Assembly: GCF_001434475.1 (NCBI RefSeq)
Contig: NZ_AZGF01000019.1
Location: forward strand, 1-47,339
Length of the DNA: 47,339 nucleotides
Reading direction: 5' to 3'
Source: Paucilactobacillus suebicus DSM 5007 = KCTC 3549
GTDB lineage: Bacteria > Bacillota > Bacilli > Lactobacillales > Lactobacillaceae
Position 1 is the stretch's first letter. Each line of letters opens with the position of its first letter. A program made the translations under genes and the position numbers. This document shows positions 26,104 through 34,542 of the stretch, one piece after another. The notes under the pieces are model-generated. The model saw only the letters and a list, made by a program, of their open reading frames with translations, searched no databases and was not told the DNA's origin.

Positions 26104-27546
26104 TTATTGATTTTTAGTGGGCTTTTTGACAAAGAAACTTAAAACAAGGCTAATGATACAAAAGACGGTCATTAGCATAAATGCAGCTCGATACCCACTG
26201 AGATCGGCTAAAATTTTTAGGTGCGCAAATTTGGCTGTTTTGCCCATGACTACGAGGTTTTGATTTGGCATTTGTGAGGCGGTCACGATGGCCATGACTG
26301 AGATCATCAAAGCGGAACCGATTGATGAAAATATCTGACGAACCATGTTGTTAACGGCAGTTCCGTGTGGAATTAGATCCTGGGTGAGTGAGTTCATACC
26401 AATTGTGGTGATTGGCATCAAAACCATTGCCACGCCGATCATGCTAATGGCGTAAATAATGACAATTGAAAGTAATGATGTGCCAGTTTTTAGTACACAA
26501 AATGGTAATGTGCCAATAGTAATGCAGATCATTCCATAGATAGCCAGACCGTGACCACCGATTTTATCGACTATTTTACCGGTGATAGGGTTCAGAACTG
26601 CAAGTAGAATCGCACCCGGTAGAATCATTAAACCAGATTCAAGGGCTGATTGACCACGGACAATTTGCAAATACATTGGCAATACAAGTTCTGCGCTGGT
26701 CAAGATCATCATGGCAATTGATCCTAGAAATACTGAAATTGTAAATTGATTGAATTTAAAAACATTCAGATTTAAAAATGGGACTGCTAATTTAAACTGA
26801 TGAATACCAAATAAAATTACAAAGATGATACCGACGATCAGTGAAATGAGTACTGTCGCAGATTTCCATCCATCGGTACCAGCAATTGAAAAACCATATA
26901 ATAATGGTCCGAACCCTAAACAAGACATAGCAAATGAGGCGATGTCTAATCGTTGTGCAGTTGTTTGAATTAACGGCCTCATGTAGAAGAGACTCAAAAT
27001 AATAATAATGATGATAAATGGAATCATGATTCCAAAAATATCGCGCCATGAACCGGCGCCAATCACCCAACCAGCGTACACTGGTCCGAACGCTGGTCCG
27101 GCACCGACAGCAATTCCCATTAAACCAATCGCCGATCCACGCTCATTGATCGGGAAAATAGTAAATAGAATTGTTTGTAATAGAGGCATTGCAATGCCCG
27201 CACCGATGGCTTGAATTATTCGTGCAAATAGTAACACGCCAAAATTAGGTGCAATCCAGCACAGAATGGTACCGATGCCAAAGATTGTCATGGTGGATAT
27301 CCAAAGCCATTTGGTATTAAACCTAGTTGAAGCCCAGGCAGACACAGGGATGACAATCCCATTAACAAGTAAAAATCCAGTTGTCAGCCACTGAATGGTT
27401 GAAGCATTGACGTTAAAAGTGGTCATTAATCTTGGCAAAGCAGTCGCAAGTACTGTTTGGTTTAAAACAATCAAGAAAGTACCAATTATCAGAATCGTAA
27501 CTATTAACCCACGGTTGTATGACCTTCCGTTTATATCCTTATTCAT
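26104..27546 (-). CDS. MFS drug exporter, DHA2 (EmrB/QacA) family
   Basis: 480 residues with about fourteen membrane helices, the DHA2 layout: motif C-like G(I/V)AVGAGPAFGP in helix 5, LNQTVLATALP in helix 1 and R..QAIGAGIAMPL. Exports hydrophobic compounds with protons. The start is ATG 27546, with AGGAGGG upstream; the longer reading frame to 27600 has no site and overlaps the -35 box. It is related to the exporter at 28154 (DINGR/KxYxR start, similar helices) and divergent from the MerR gene, whose product probably activates it. Confidence 0.85.
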   Translation of the reverse strand: MNKDINGRSYNRGLIVTILIIGTFLIVLNQTVLATALPRLMTTFNVNASTIQWLTTGFLLVNGIVIPVSAWASTRFNTKWLWISTMTIFGIGTILCWIAPNFGVLLFARIIQAIGAGIAMPLLQTILFTIFPINERGSAIGLMGIAVGAGPAFGPVYAGWVIGAGSWRDIFGIMIPFIIIIIILSLFYMRPLIQTTAQRLDIASFAMSCLGFGPLLYGFSIAGTDGWKSATVLISLIVGIIFVILFGIHQFKLAVPFLNLNVFKFNQFTISVFLGSIAMMILTSAELVLPMYLQIVRGQSALESGLMILPGAILLAVLNPITGKIVDKIGGHGLAIYGMICITIGTLPFCVLKTGTSLLSIVIIYAISMIGVAMVLMPITTIGMNSLTQDLIPHGTAVNNMVRQIFSSIGSALMISVMAIVTASQMPNQNLVVMGKTAKFAHLKILADLSGYRAAFMLMTVFCIISLVLSFFVKKPTKNQ

Positions 27547-27568
27547 TTTATCCCTCCTAGTAAACGAG

Positions 27569-27600
27569 ATTATCATCTCAGACTGAGAGAATAATGTCAA
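27569..27600 (-). promoter_or_regulatory. MerR-type promoter of the DHA2 exporter gene
   Basis: On the minus strand, consensus TTGACA (27600-27595) is followed after 20 bp by GATAAT (27574-27569). The spacer contains the dyad TCTCAGACTGAGA (27576-27588). An over-long spacer with a central dyad is the classical target of MerR activators, which untwist the DNA. The divergent MerR gene at 27671 is the obvious regulator. Confidence 0.7.
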
Positions 27601-27627
27601 ATATAGTGATACAAAAGTCGTAGCCTG

Positions 27628-27636
27628 TGTTATACT
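27628..27636 (+). promoter_or_regulatory. Extended -10 promoter of the MerR gene
   Basis: TGTTATACT is an extended -10 element, about 35 bases before the MerR start codon; no good -35 is visible. Confidence 0.45.
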
Positions 27637-27670
27637 ATTTGCATGGAATTTATTTGGTGGGGGTTATTTT

Positions 27671-28126
27671 ATGAATGAAAAAATTGATAATTTCACGGAT
27701 TGGGTCGGATTAACGAAACAAATTTTTAAGTCTGATGGCATTACTGTTGGCACTGCAGATATCGTGAAAGCAACCGGTGTTCCAGTGAGTCAGCTACGCT
27801 ACTGGGTGGAGCAAGGGTACGTTAGAACCGTTCCTGAACCTAATCAACGAAGTCGTAAGTTTAGCTATCGGGCAGTTTTCCGGGTCCGGGCCATCAAATA
27901 TTTTCTTGATAGTGGCTATACCCTAGCTTATGCAACTAAGCAAGTCAGTTACTTTAATCGGATTGATCGTCAGTTGGAACAGGTCATTTTTGATAAAATG
28001 ACGGATGCCAACGTTAACGCAGACGGTGATATGGAAATTTCACTTGGCGAAATTAATGACGGTGCCGATATTTTGATGTTGGTTGTAACAGACCGGGGGG
28101 CCAAATTTTGGACGATTCCAAAGTAA
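27671..28126 (+). CDS. MerR-family transcriptional regulator
   Basis: 151 residues. The MerR helix-turn-helix is at about 26-60 (TVGTADIVKATGVPVSQLRYWVEQGYVR), with a wing and a FLDSGYTLAYA helix. No long coiled-coil or cysteine metal site is present; the C-terminal part is short and beta-rich. It sits between two related DHA2 exporters, divergent from one and 27 bp before the other, so it probably controls both. The site GGTGGGGG before the ATG is G-rich but well placed. Confidence 0.85.
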   Translation: MNEKIDNFTDWVGLTKQIFKSDGITVGTADIVKATGVPVSQLRYWVEQGYVRTVPEPNQRSRKFSYRAVFRVRAIKYFLDSGYTLAYATKQVSYFNRIDRQLEQVIFDKMTDANVNADGDMEISLGEINDGADILMLVVTDRGAKFWTIPK

Positions 28127-28153
28127 AATATAAGAGAGATTGGAAGCGGAAAT

Positions 28154-29551
28154 ATGTCAACTGATATCAACGGCAAAAAATATTCGCGCAACTTACTAGT
28201 TGCAGTTTTGCTGATCGGAATTTTTTGTGCGGTGCTCAATCAGACACTGTTGTTCACGGCACAACCGACATTGATGAAAGTGTTTCACATTGGTGCCACT
28301 CAGGTTCAGTGGCTGTCGACAATTTACCCACTGGTGATCGGGGTGCTAATGCCCATTACCGCATGGATGGCTGATAATATTAATACCAAAACGCTAATGA
28401 TGTCGGCGTACGGTATTTTTTTATTAGGAACTTTATTTTGTACTTTTGCTGGTCAATTTTCTTTCTTGCTAATTGGTCGAATTATTCAAGCTTTGGGTGG
28501 TGGGATGATTCAAGGCATTACGATGACTATTTTGTTTAATGTTTACAATTCTCATGAACGGGGAATGATTACGACACTGATGGGGATTGCCTTTGGGCTG
28601 GCACCAGCAATTGGGCCGACACTTTCCGGCTGGTTAATTCAGATTAGTTCATGGCGATTAGTGTTCGGAATTTTAATTCCATTTGAAATTTTAATTTTGA
28701 TTTTGGGTGCGTTTGTATTGAGACCAGTGATTCCATCACGACCGGCTCACCTAGATTGGTTTTCAGTTGTTTTATCGACGATTGGGTTCACGTCTTTGCT
28801 ATACGGCCTGTCGATTGCTGGGGATGCTGGGTGGTTACAACCTAAAGTTCTCACCTTTAGTTTAGCTGGTCTAGCAATTGTGATCATCTTTTGTATGCGC
28901 CAAACTAAAATTAAAAGTCCCATTCTTAATTTGAAACCATTCAAGACCTTTCAATATACTTTGAACTTGAGTGTTTACGCCATTTGTCAGATGGTGATGA
29001 CGGGTGTTCAATTCTTGTTACCGATGTATTTACAAGATATTCATTTGCTAACACCGATGCAATCAGGGATGACTTTAATCGCTGGTGCGTTAGCGATGGG
29101 CATTATGAGTTCTGTATCTGGAAGCTTGATGAATGCGGGATTATCTAAATCAGGCATTGTGTTTGGTGGATTAATTATTGGTGGAAGTATTTTATCCTTC
29201 GCTACTATCAGCACCACAACACCAATCTGGTTGATTGCACTTATCTATACGATCATGAATATTGGTTTAGCACTCGTTTCGATGCCTGCACAAACATTAG
29301 CGATTGATGCCCTACCGGATAGTTTAATCAGTCACGGTAATGCCGCAATGAGTATGGTCCGTCAAATCGCTACTTCTTTAGGATTGTCGATCATTGTTAG
29401 TGTGTTGCAGACAGTCATCAATCAACAAGCAGGACATTCATTGACGGATCAATTGGTTGGATATCATGCAGCATTTACTGTTGCTGGCGTGTTAGGACTA
29501 ATTATTTTTGTGGTTTCCTTCAAAGTAAAGTCGGTCCAACCATCAGATTAG
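28154..29551 (+). CDS. MFS drug exporter, DHA2 family, second paralog
   Basis: 465 residues, about fourteen helices. It shares with the divergent paralog the DINGxxYxR opening, LNQT in helix 1, Q(V/I)QWL, IIQALGGGM and GIAFGLAPAIGP. In the same operon as the upstream MerR gene (27 bp gap, GGAAG site). Likely exports drugs or antimicrobial compounds. Two diverged copies around one regulator suggest a duplication with different substrates. Confidence 0.85.
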   Translation: MSTDINGKKYSRNLLVAVLLIGIFCAVLNQTLLFTAQPTLMKVFHIGATQVQWLSTIYPLVIGVLMPITAWMADNINTKTLMMSAYGIFLLGTLFCTFAGQFSFLLIGRIIQALGGGMIQGITMTILFNVYNSHERGMITTLMGIAFGLAPAIGPTLSGWLIQISSWRLVFGILIPFEILILILGAFVLRPVIPSRPAHLDWFSVVLSTIGFTSLLYGLSIAGDAGWLQPKVLTFSLAGLAIVIIFCMRQTKIKSPILNLKPFKTFQYTLNLSVYAICQMVMTGVQFLLPMYLQDIHLLTPMQSGMTLIAGALAMGIMSSVSGSLMNAGLSKSGIVFGGLIIGGSILSFATISTTTPIWLIALIYTIMNIGLALVSMPAQTLAIDALPDSLISHGNAAMSMVRQIATSLGLSIIVSVLQTVINQQAGHSLTDQLVGYHAAFTVAGVLGLIIFVVSFKVKSVQPSD

Positions 29552-29569
29552 TTAGCTTTAAAATAAAAC

Positions 29570-29656
29570 AGTGAGAAAAAAGGTGCTTTGCCCACAGACC
29601 GTTAGGCTCCCAAGAATGAAATCCTGAATTTGGATTTTTTTCTTGGGAGCCATTTT
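29570..29656 (+). repeat. Palindromic element 5 (degenerate right end)
   Basis: GTGAGAAAAAAGGTGC, stem GGCTCCCAAGAA/TTCTTGGGAGCC, centre ATCCTGAATTTGGAT. The outer right arm is missing. It lies 20 bases after the DHA2 exporter and is followed directly by the near-parS sequence. Confidence 0.7.
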
Positions 29657-29657
29657 A

Positions 29658-29673
29658 TGTTTCACATGAAACA
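29658..29673. promoter_or_regulatory. Near-match to parS
   Basis: TGTTTCACATGAAACA differs from the parS consensus at one central base. Possibly a weak or decayed ParB site. Confidence 0.4.
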
Positions 29674-29694
29674 TTTATTTAGGGGTGAACTTGA

Positions 29695-29724
29695 TACCAC
29701 TTAACTTGAAATTAATACCACTTA
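29695..29724 (+). promoter_or_regulatory. Paired direct repeats before the ABC-2 exporter (LytTR-like operator)
   Basis: TACCACTTA occurs twice with a 12-base spacer (29695-29703, 29716-29724), a 21 bp period. This 9-12-9 arrangement is that of LytTR response regulators of bacteriocin and competence systems (PlnC, ComE). A candidate -10, TATGCT, is at 29759-29764, 34 bases further on. No LytTR gene is in the window. Confidence 0.45.
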
Positions 29725-29792
29725 TTGGAGTTGCCCCCTTTTTAATGACTAAATGTACTATGCTTTAATCAATCAAATAGGAGGATAAGAAT

Positions 29793-30692
29793 ATGGCACA
29801 GTTAACCATTAAAAACTTAGCAAAGACATTCAAAGATAAAATGGCGGTCAATAATCTTAGTATGAACATTGACGCCGGTGAATTCGTTGCATTTCTTGGA
29901 CCAAATGGTGCTGGGAAATCAACAACGGTGGGAATGTTGACAGGACTAACTCAACCAACTAGCGGAGAAATTATCATCGATGGTTTGAAACCTAGTTCAA
30001 CCAAGTATCGGCAAAATATGGGTGTTGTGTTTCAGTACGGTGTATTGGATGATGCCTTATCTGTAAGTGATAATCTGAAACTACGTGCCAAGATGTATGT
30101 TAATACGGATTCACGATGGTTGCAGCGGCTCATCGAAGATTTTGGACTATCAAGTATTATCAATCAAAAATACGGTAGCTTATCAGGTGGGCAGCGACGA
30201 AGAGTAGATATTGCTAGGGCACTAATTAACCAACCACACATTTTAATTTTGGATGAGCCATCAACTGGCTTGGACATTCAGACTAGGGAAGTTATTTGGC
30301 AAACAATTCATCAAATTCGACATGAACTGAAAATGACGGTCATTCTAACAACTCATTATTTGGAAGAGGCGGAGACGGCTGATTTCGTGTATATAATTGA
30401 TCATGGTTCAATTATTGCAGCGGACACAGTAGCCAATTTAAAACACCAATATGCCAATTATGAAATCAATATTAAGACTGACAATGGTGACCAATTGATA
30501 CAACAGTTACAAGCTGATGGGTATGTTGTTGAAAATAACACTTCATCTGGTGAACTTAGTTTGGCGGTCAATGATGCACAAGAATCAATTGATGTGTTAG
30601 TGAAATATCGTCGATTAATTGAGCAATTTGATTGTCATGAGGGTGATATGAATACCATTTTCCTTGCACTGACTGGAAAGGAGATTAGGTAG
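29793..30692 (+). CDS. ABC transporter ATP-binding protein (DrrA-like)
   Basis: 299 residues: Walker A GPNGAGKST (near 37-45), Q-loop VVFQYGVLD, signature LSGGQRRR (near 131), Walker B LILDEPS and switch TTHYLEEAE. The C-terminal 75 residues resemble the extension of DrrA/CcmA-type ATPases that pair with ABC-2 permeases. The permease gene follows two bases after the stop. AGGAGG precedes the ATG. It likely powers export of a drug, lipid or peptide; possible control by a LytTR regulator is inferred from the upstream repeats. Confidence 0.88.
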   Translation: MAQLTIKNLAKTFKDKMAVNNLSMNIDAGEFVAFLGPNGAGKSTTVGMLTGLTQPTSGEIIIDGLKPSSTKYRQNMGVVFQYGVLDDALSVSDNLKLRAKMYVNTDSRWLQRLIEDFGLSSIINQKYGSLSGGQRRRVDIARALINQPHILILDEPSTGLDIQTREVIWQTIHQIRHELKMTVILTTHYLEEAETADFVYIIDHGSIIAADTVANLKHQYANYEINIKTDNGDQLIQQLQADGYVVENNTSSGELSLAVNDAQESIDVLVKYRRLIEQFDCHEGDMNTIFLALTGKEIR

Positions 30693-30693
30693 T

Positions 30694-31560
30694 ATGATTG
30701 CATTTGTAAAGAGAGATCTTAAGTTATTTTTCAGTAGTGCTAGTACCATGTTCTTTTCATTACTTGGCGCATTAATTGCGTTTGTTTTGTACCTAGTGTT
30801 TTTGAAGTCAACAATGACCAGTAGTATTCCGTTCGACTCTAAATCGGTACTACTTGATCCATGGGTAATTGGTGGCACGCTTGCTGTAACGGCGGTGACC
30901 ACTACCATGAGTGCCTTGAGCCAGATGATTAAGGACCGAGAAACCGGAACATTGGCCGACTTTTTGATGACCAAAATGGATTACTGGCAATTACAAATTT
31001 CATATTTGATCAGTGCAGTGATTATCGGCTTCTTAATGCAGGTAATTATGGCTTTGATCATGTTTGGATATTTTGCATTAACAGACGGTATCAGTATCCC
31101 ATGGAATTTAGCCCCTGAATTCCTTTATATAGCAGCTATCAGTAGTGTTGTTTGGACGACTTTTAGCTTGCTTTGCCTCAGCTTTGTAAAGAGAGTTGAT
31201 ACCTTGGGTAAACTAGGCACGATCATTGGCACGGCTGCCGGATTTTTTGCAGGAGTCTATTTTCCGATCAGCTCGATGCCGAGTGCGGCTCAAACGTTGA
31301 TTAAGTTAACACCGGCGCCATATAACGCAGCACTGTATCGTGAATTACTGATGAAATCAACGATTAATAATAAATTTACTGGTGTGCTATCAACTCAAAA
31401 ACTAGGATTTGAAAAGGCGATGGGGATTAAAATAAGCGTGAATTCCGTCCTAAGTCAAATTCAACTTAATTTGGTCATGTTAGGATTTATGGTGTTATTT
31501 TTGATAATTTCCCTAGCGTTAATGCGCCAAAGCCGCAGAAGTATTATGGTGAGAATATAG
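30694..31560 (+). CDS. ABC-2 type permease
   Basis: 288 residues with six predicted membrane helices (near 13-35, 50-72, 98-125, 135-160, 170-192 and 258-282) and the ABC-2 pattern F.KRDLKLFFSS at the start and F.GVYFPISSMP before the last helices. It forms the membrane partner of the preceding ATPase; AAAGGAG lies within the end of that gene, so translation is probably coupled. The extracellular loop between helices 5 and 6 is about 60 residues. Confidence 0.85.
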   Translation: MIAFVKRDLKLFFSSASTMFFSLLGALIAFVLYLVFLKSTMTSSIPFDSKSVLLDPWVIGGTLAVTAVTTTMSALSQMIKDRETGTLADFLMTKMDYWQLQISYLISAVIIGFLMQVIMALIMFGYFALTDGISIPWNLAPEFLYIAAISSVVWTTFSLLCLSFVKRVDTLGKLGTIIGTAAGFFAGVYFPISSMPSAAQTLIKLTPAPYNAALYRELLMKSTINNKFTGVLSTQKLGFEKAMGIKISVNSVLSQIQLNLVMLGFMVLFLIISLALMRQSRRSIMVRI

Positions 31561-31635
31561 AAGTAATGATAATTACTTAACTGCATAATCGATGAGAAAT
31601 TCCTAAAAAGTGAACTCGGAATACCAGTATCAACA

Positions 31636-31665
31636 AAAAATCCAACACAATTGTGTTGGATTTTT
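31636..31665. terminator. Bidirectional terminator
   Basis: Perfect 30 bp palindrome: AAAAATCCAACACAA followed at once by its complement, with A and T runs at the ends, between convergent genes. Confidence 0.85.
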
Positions 31666-31711
31666 ATATTAAGTGTTTCACACACTCGTCTAGAATAGTT
31701 AGAAATTGTAA

Positions 31712-32344
31712 TCAGCCATTCGAAACCGATACACTAACATTACGATAGTCTCCATTAAATAAGGCGTTAACCGCAGCCCGTGCAAATGTTGTTCTATTGA
31801 TTGGAAATTCAGCGGGCTTGATTTTTAGATAATCCGGTGTATGAGTAATAATTCCTGTTTCAGGACCATTTTGAATTAGTCCTGGTCGAAAAATTGTAAA
31901 CTCAAAACCGGATTGTTTATACCAATCAAGCTTGTTAATCTGATCTTGAGTGTAATCTGGATGCCTAGTACGAACTGTCGATAAATATGGTGCGTTGCCT
32001 GATAGGTATTCCCCATAGATTCCACCTGCTGAAATGTCAACGATATGCTTAATTGGTGTATTGGTATCTTTGATCGCTTTGATTAACAGTTGGGTGTATG
32101 GACCAGTTTCGAGGCCACCGATTGAATTATAAATGTAATCGACATTTTTGAGAGCGTGAACGTAATCCTCATAAGCTGAGCCATCTCCTGTAATTACTTC
32201 ATGATTTTGACGTTGTGATTGAGGTAATCGTTGGAGATTACGAGCAAATAATTTTAATTCATATTGACTAAATTCTGTTTCCATTAATTTGATAAATGCC
32301 TGAGCGGTGGGTGATGTCGCTCCTAATATTAATACTGTACTCAT
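31712..32344 (-). CDS. NAD(P)-binding SDR/NmrA-like protein
   Basis: 210 residues, atypical short-chain dehydrogenase: ILGATSPTAQAFIKLM (dinucleotide loop), RNLQRL, NVDYIYNSIGG, DISAGGIYGEY and FTIFRPGLI. Proteins of this type reduce quinones or act as NADP sensors. The start is ATG 32344, after AGAAGGA; the longer frame runs into the MerR gene. It is 16 bp downstream of a MerR gene and so in its operon, under a MerR-type promoter. A second SDR/NmrA-MerR pair lies at 40533-41614. Confidence 0.8.
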   Translation of the reverse strand: MSTVLILGATSPTAQAFIKLMETEFSQYELKLFARNLQRLPQSQRQNHEVITGDGSAYEDYVHALKNVDYIYNSIGGLETGPYTQLLIKAIKDTNTPIKHIVDISAGGIYGEYLSGNAPYLSTVRTRHPDYTQDQINKLDWYKQSGFEFTIFRPGLIQNGPETGIITHTPDYLKIKPAEFPINRTTFARAAVNALFNGDYRNVSVSVSNG

Positions 32345-32360
32345 CAATAAAATCCTTCTT

Positions 32361-32717
32361 TCATAAGTGATCATACTCATCAAGAAAGTTCTCCATAAAG
32401 TCAATCTGATTGTGAATTAGCTTTTCTTTTTGCTTCAAAGTTTGTAGGTGTTGTGACACAATCACTTTGCGTTCCTTGACAGTGCCAGTTTTACTAGTAG
32501 AAACCAGGTCGGTAAGTTTACGAATATCTTTCAAAGGCATGCCTGAATCCACAAATACTTTCAAATTTTTCAACCAGATGATGTTATTTTCACTGAATTC
32601 ACGATACCGGTTAGCAGTTCTGTGTAAATCAGGAATTAATCCGAGCTCGTCATAGTAATGAATTTGTGAAACAGTCATATTGACGATTGTTGCAACTTGT
32701 TTGGTGGTATAGAACAT
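32361..32717 (-). CDS. MerR-family transcriptional regulator
   Basis: 118 residues with an N-terminal MerR domain (YTTKQVATIVNMTVSQIHYYDELGLIPDLHRTANRYREFSE) and a C-terminal coiled coil (about 78-113), the size of the AdhR/NmlR subgroup that senses aldehydes or quinones. No cysteine is present, so sensing is not by a thiol in this protein. It is first in an operon with an SDR/NmrA gene and is preceded by its own MerR-type promoter, implying autoregulation. Confidence 0.85.
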   Translation of the reverse strand: MFYTTKQVATIVNMTVSQIHYYDELGLIPDLHRTANRYREFSENNIIWLKNLKVFVDSGMPLKDIRKLTDLVSTSKTGTVKERKVIVSQHLQTLKQKEKLIHNQIDFMENFLDEYDHL

Positions 32718-32751
32718 GACTTAGTAACCCCTTCTTGATTAAGCATGATGC

Positions 32752-32782
32752 ATTATAAACTATGAAGTTAACTTTATAGCAA
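32752..32782 (-). promoter_or_regulatory. MerR-type promoter of the merR-SDR operon
   Basis: On the minus strand, TTGCTA (32782-32777), a 19 bp spacer, then consensus TATAAT (32757-32752). The 20 bp dyad at 32760-32779 reads CTATGAAGTTAACTTTATAG on the plus strand and covers the spacer. This strongly suggests activation by the MerR protein encoded just downstream. Confidence 0.75.
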
Positions 32783-32807
32783 GTATTATATTTTTACTAA
32801 TTAAAAA

Positions 32808-32926
32808 GAGAGTGAAGAAAAGGCGTTTTGTTCCCAGAACATAAGCCTCCTAAGACTAAAATCCTGAATTTTGGATTTTGTCCTAAGGAGGCTTATGTGG
32901 CCGGGAGCAGCCGTTTGCTGCACGCT
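32808..32926 (+). repeat. Palindromic element 6
   Basis: Left end GAGTGAAGAAAAGGCG, bulge CCCAGAACATAAG opposite CTTATGTGGCCGGG, stem GCCTCCTAAGAC and its complement, centre ATCCTGAATTTTGGAT. The right terminal arm is diverged. It lies between the start of the merR-SDR operon and the end of the reductase-like gene. Confidence 0.85.
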
Positions 32927-33021
32927 TAGACTAGATAAATTAAAAAATTAAATTAGTGTCTTTAGTGCTGTTTATAGATTTAATAGGTATTTTTGTCCCA
33001 GCCTCGCTTCGTGTAAAACAT

Positions 33022-33600
33022 TTATTCATCAACTTCAACAAAATGAGTGCCAGATAAAGGTGCACCGAACTCCATTAACGGCCCAGCTTCTTTAATTGTC
33101 CCAAGGTCCACTGGGGAATATCTCATCTTCACGAATAAATTTTGACATGTTTGTTTACTGTCGTCATCATCACCTGCAAAAAAGAGAACTCTTCTTCCTG
33201 ATTCATTTGTTCCAGTCATATATCTAGCAAACAAAGTATTAAAGGCCTTGATAACGTGTGCTCCAGGAGCCAGATGTTCAACTAATTCGCTGCCACGTAA
33301 TTGTGCTAGTTGTGTTGGTATTTCGTTGGTTGCATCAATTAAAATTTGATTCGACCAGTCTGTGTTTTGAGATAGCACGTCCTCTAATGCTGGCCTGAGC
33401 ACAGCAAGTAAAACGATATTTTGTTGTTCAGCTTCGGCGATGGTTCCTGCTTTTGCACTGGGACCGAGTTCCTTAATCACGTTCTTCAATGAATCAGGCC
33501 CATGATGGTTACTCATAATTACCTTATTACCAGCCTGAATAAACTGCTTGGCCAACTTTCTACCAATATTTCCGCTGCCTAGTATGCCAATTGTTGCCAA
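33022..33600 (-). CDS. F420-dependent NADP oxidoreductase-like protein
   Basis: Rossmann protein with IGILGSGNIGRKLAKQFIQAG at the start, SNHHGPDSL (a basic/Ser pocket typical for NADP), NIVLLAVLRPAL, IKAFNTLFA and FFAGDDDDSK. It belongs to the NADP reductase group related to F420-dependent enzymes; in lactobacilli without F420 the function is unclear and NADP-linked reduction is the best guess. The start is TTG 33600, eleven bases after AGGA; GTG at 33609 is too close to that site. Monocistronic; palindromic element 6 lies downstream. Confidence 0.75.
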   Translation of the reverse strand: MATIGILGSGNIGRKLAKQFIQAGNKVIMSNHHGPDSLKNVIKELGPSAKAGTIAEAEQQNIVLLAVLRPALEDVLSQNTDWSNQILIDATNEIPTQLAQLRGSELVEHLAPGAHVIKAFNTLFARYMTGTNESGRRVLFFAGDDDDSKQTCQNLFVKMRYSPVDLGTIKEAGPLMEFGAPLSGTHFVEVDE

Positions 33601-33697
33601 ATTGATCACTTTCCTTTGTTTTTCAGGAATATTATCACTTTAAACACTGGTATTCAATTTAAACGTGCAACCGATAGTAAATTTATTGCTTAGTTAA

Positions 33698-33713
33698 TGT
33701 TCCACGTGGAACA
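33698..33713. promoter_or_regulatory. parS-like ParB binding site (TGTTCC form)
   Basis: TGTTCCACGTGGAACA is a perfect 16 bp palindrome and a known parS variant (for example in Pseudomonas). It is intergenic, about 16.7 kb from the site at 17034. Confidence 0.75.
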
Positions 33714-33727
33714 CTCAGATTAAAGAA

Positions 33728-34396
33728 TTAATTTTCTATTTTCTCCGGCTTTCCAGTGAAATATCCTTGAATAATATAACATGGATATTCTTTTATAACG
33801 ATGTCATAGTCGTTTTGAGTTTCAAGGCCTTCAATTGTTAAAATCTTATTTTTTTCTTGTGCTAGATTATACCAATAATCTAATTTAGAGGTGACTTTAT
33901 TAATATCAGTAAATGGCCGAAAATTTTGGAAAGCAAACTTGTATTGGTCTATGTAAGGATTTAAACGCATTACAAGTGACGGACTATTTTCACCGGTGCC
34001 GACATCATCAATACAGACCAATGATCCTTGACCATGAAATTTTTTAGCGGCGTCATATAGTTGATCCGCTGTCACGTTTGGAACTCCTCGTTCTGTTAGT
34101 TCTGTAAAAATTTTAATGTTAGTTTTTTCTTGTACACGTGCCACCATTTCAATATATTCGGAATTGATAAACTGGTCTGGTTCTAGATTGAATGAAAGTA
34201 GCTGAATAGTGTCTGGAACGGACTCAATAGTTTCATTCAATAAACGTTCCAATTGAGTACTGGTAATTTTATGAAAATCATCTGGGAGCTGCCAGATGCC
34301 ATCTTTAAGTTCTCGTGTGAATAGCTCATATCCGACTGGTCCTCGATCCAGCTTGTTGACGTGAAACATAGGTTGACCAAAAAATGTGTGCTTCAT
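33728..34396 (-). CDS. Stand-alone EAL domain protein, probable c-di-GMP phosphodiesterase
   Basis: 222 residues, only an EAL domain. The catalytic set appears complete: Glu24 (ELF in place of EAL), Asn70 (FNLEP), Glu99/102 (ELTERG), Asp130-Asp131 (IDDVGTG), Lys153 (QYKF), Glu189 (IEGLE) and Gln210 (IQGY). It would open c-di-GMP to pGpG in the cytoplasm. No GGDEF protein or c-di-GMP receptor is in the window. The upstream leader holds a terminator and an ORF that overlaps this start by ATGA, and no strong ribosome binding site is seen, so translation may depend on the leader. Confidence 0.85.
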   Translation of the reverse strand: MKHTFFGQPMFHVNKLDRGPVGYELFTRELKDGIWQLPDDFHKITSTQLERLLNETIESVPDTIQLLSFNLEPDQFINSEYIEMVARVQEKTNIKIFTELTERGVPNVTADQLYDAAKKFHGQGSLVCIDDVGTGENSPSLVMRLNPYIDQYKFAFQNFRPFTDINKVTSKLDYWYNLAQEKNKILTIEGLETQNDYDIVIKEYPCYIIQGYFTGKPEKIEN

Positions 34397-34542
34397 TCAA
34401 AATCATCTTCTTTGCAAAAAAAATAAAACGACCCAAGCATGTCTTTCTCATGCGTGGGTCGTGTGCTCGCATTAAGTGAGCCTGAGCAGATTGTTATAAA
34501 ATTTGATAATGTGTCATACAATTCATGGGGTACATCAGTCAT
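34393..34542 (-). CDS. Possible leader ORF of the EAL gene
   Basis: 49 codons from ATG 34542 reading through the terminator hairpin and ending in a TGA that overlaps the EAL start codon (ATGA). No clear ribosome binding site precedes the ATG and the frame is open further upstream. The product (MTDVPHELYD...) matches nothing I know. If translated, it could couple to EAL translation or disturb the hairpin. It may be chance. Confidence 0.3.
   Translation of the reverse strand: MTDVPHELYDTLSNFITICSGSLNASTRPTHEKDMLGSFYFFCKEDDFE
34412..34464 (-). terminator. Terminator hairpin in front of the EAL gene
   Basis: CGACCCA-a-GCATG pairs with CATGC-g-TGGGTCG (34429-34461) around a seven-base loop. On the minus strand it is followed by TTTTATTTTTTTT. 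It ends about 20 bases before the EAL start, so it either ends the alcohol dehydrogenase transcript or acts as an attenuator. A possible promoter, TTGTTT-17 bp-TACTAT, lies at about 34572-34543 on the minus strand. Confidence 0.7.
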
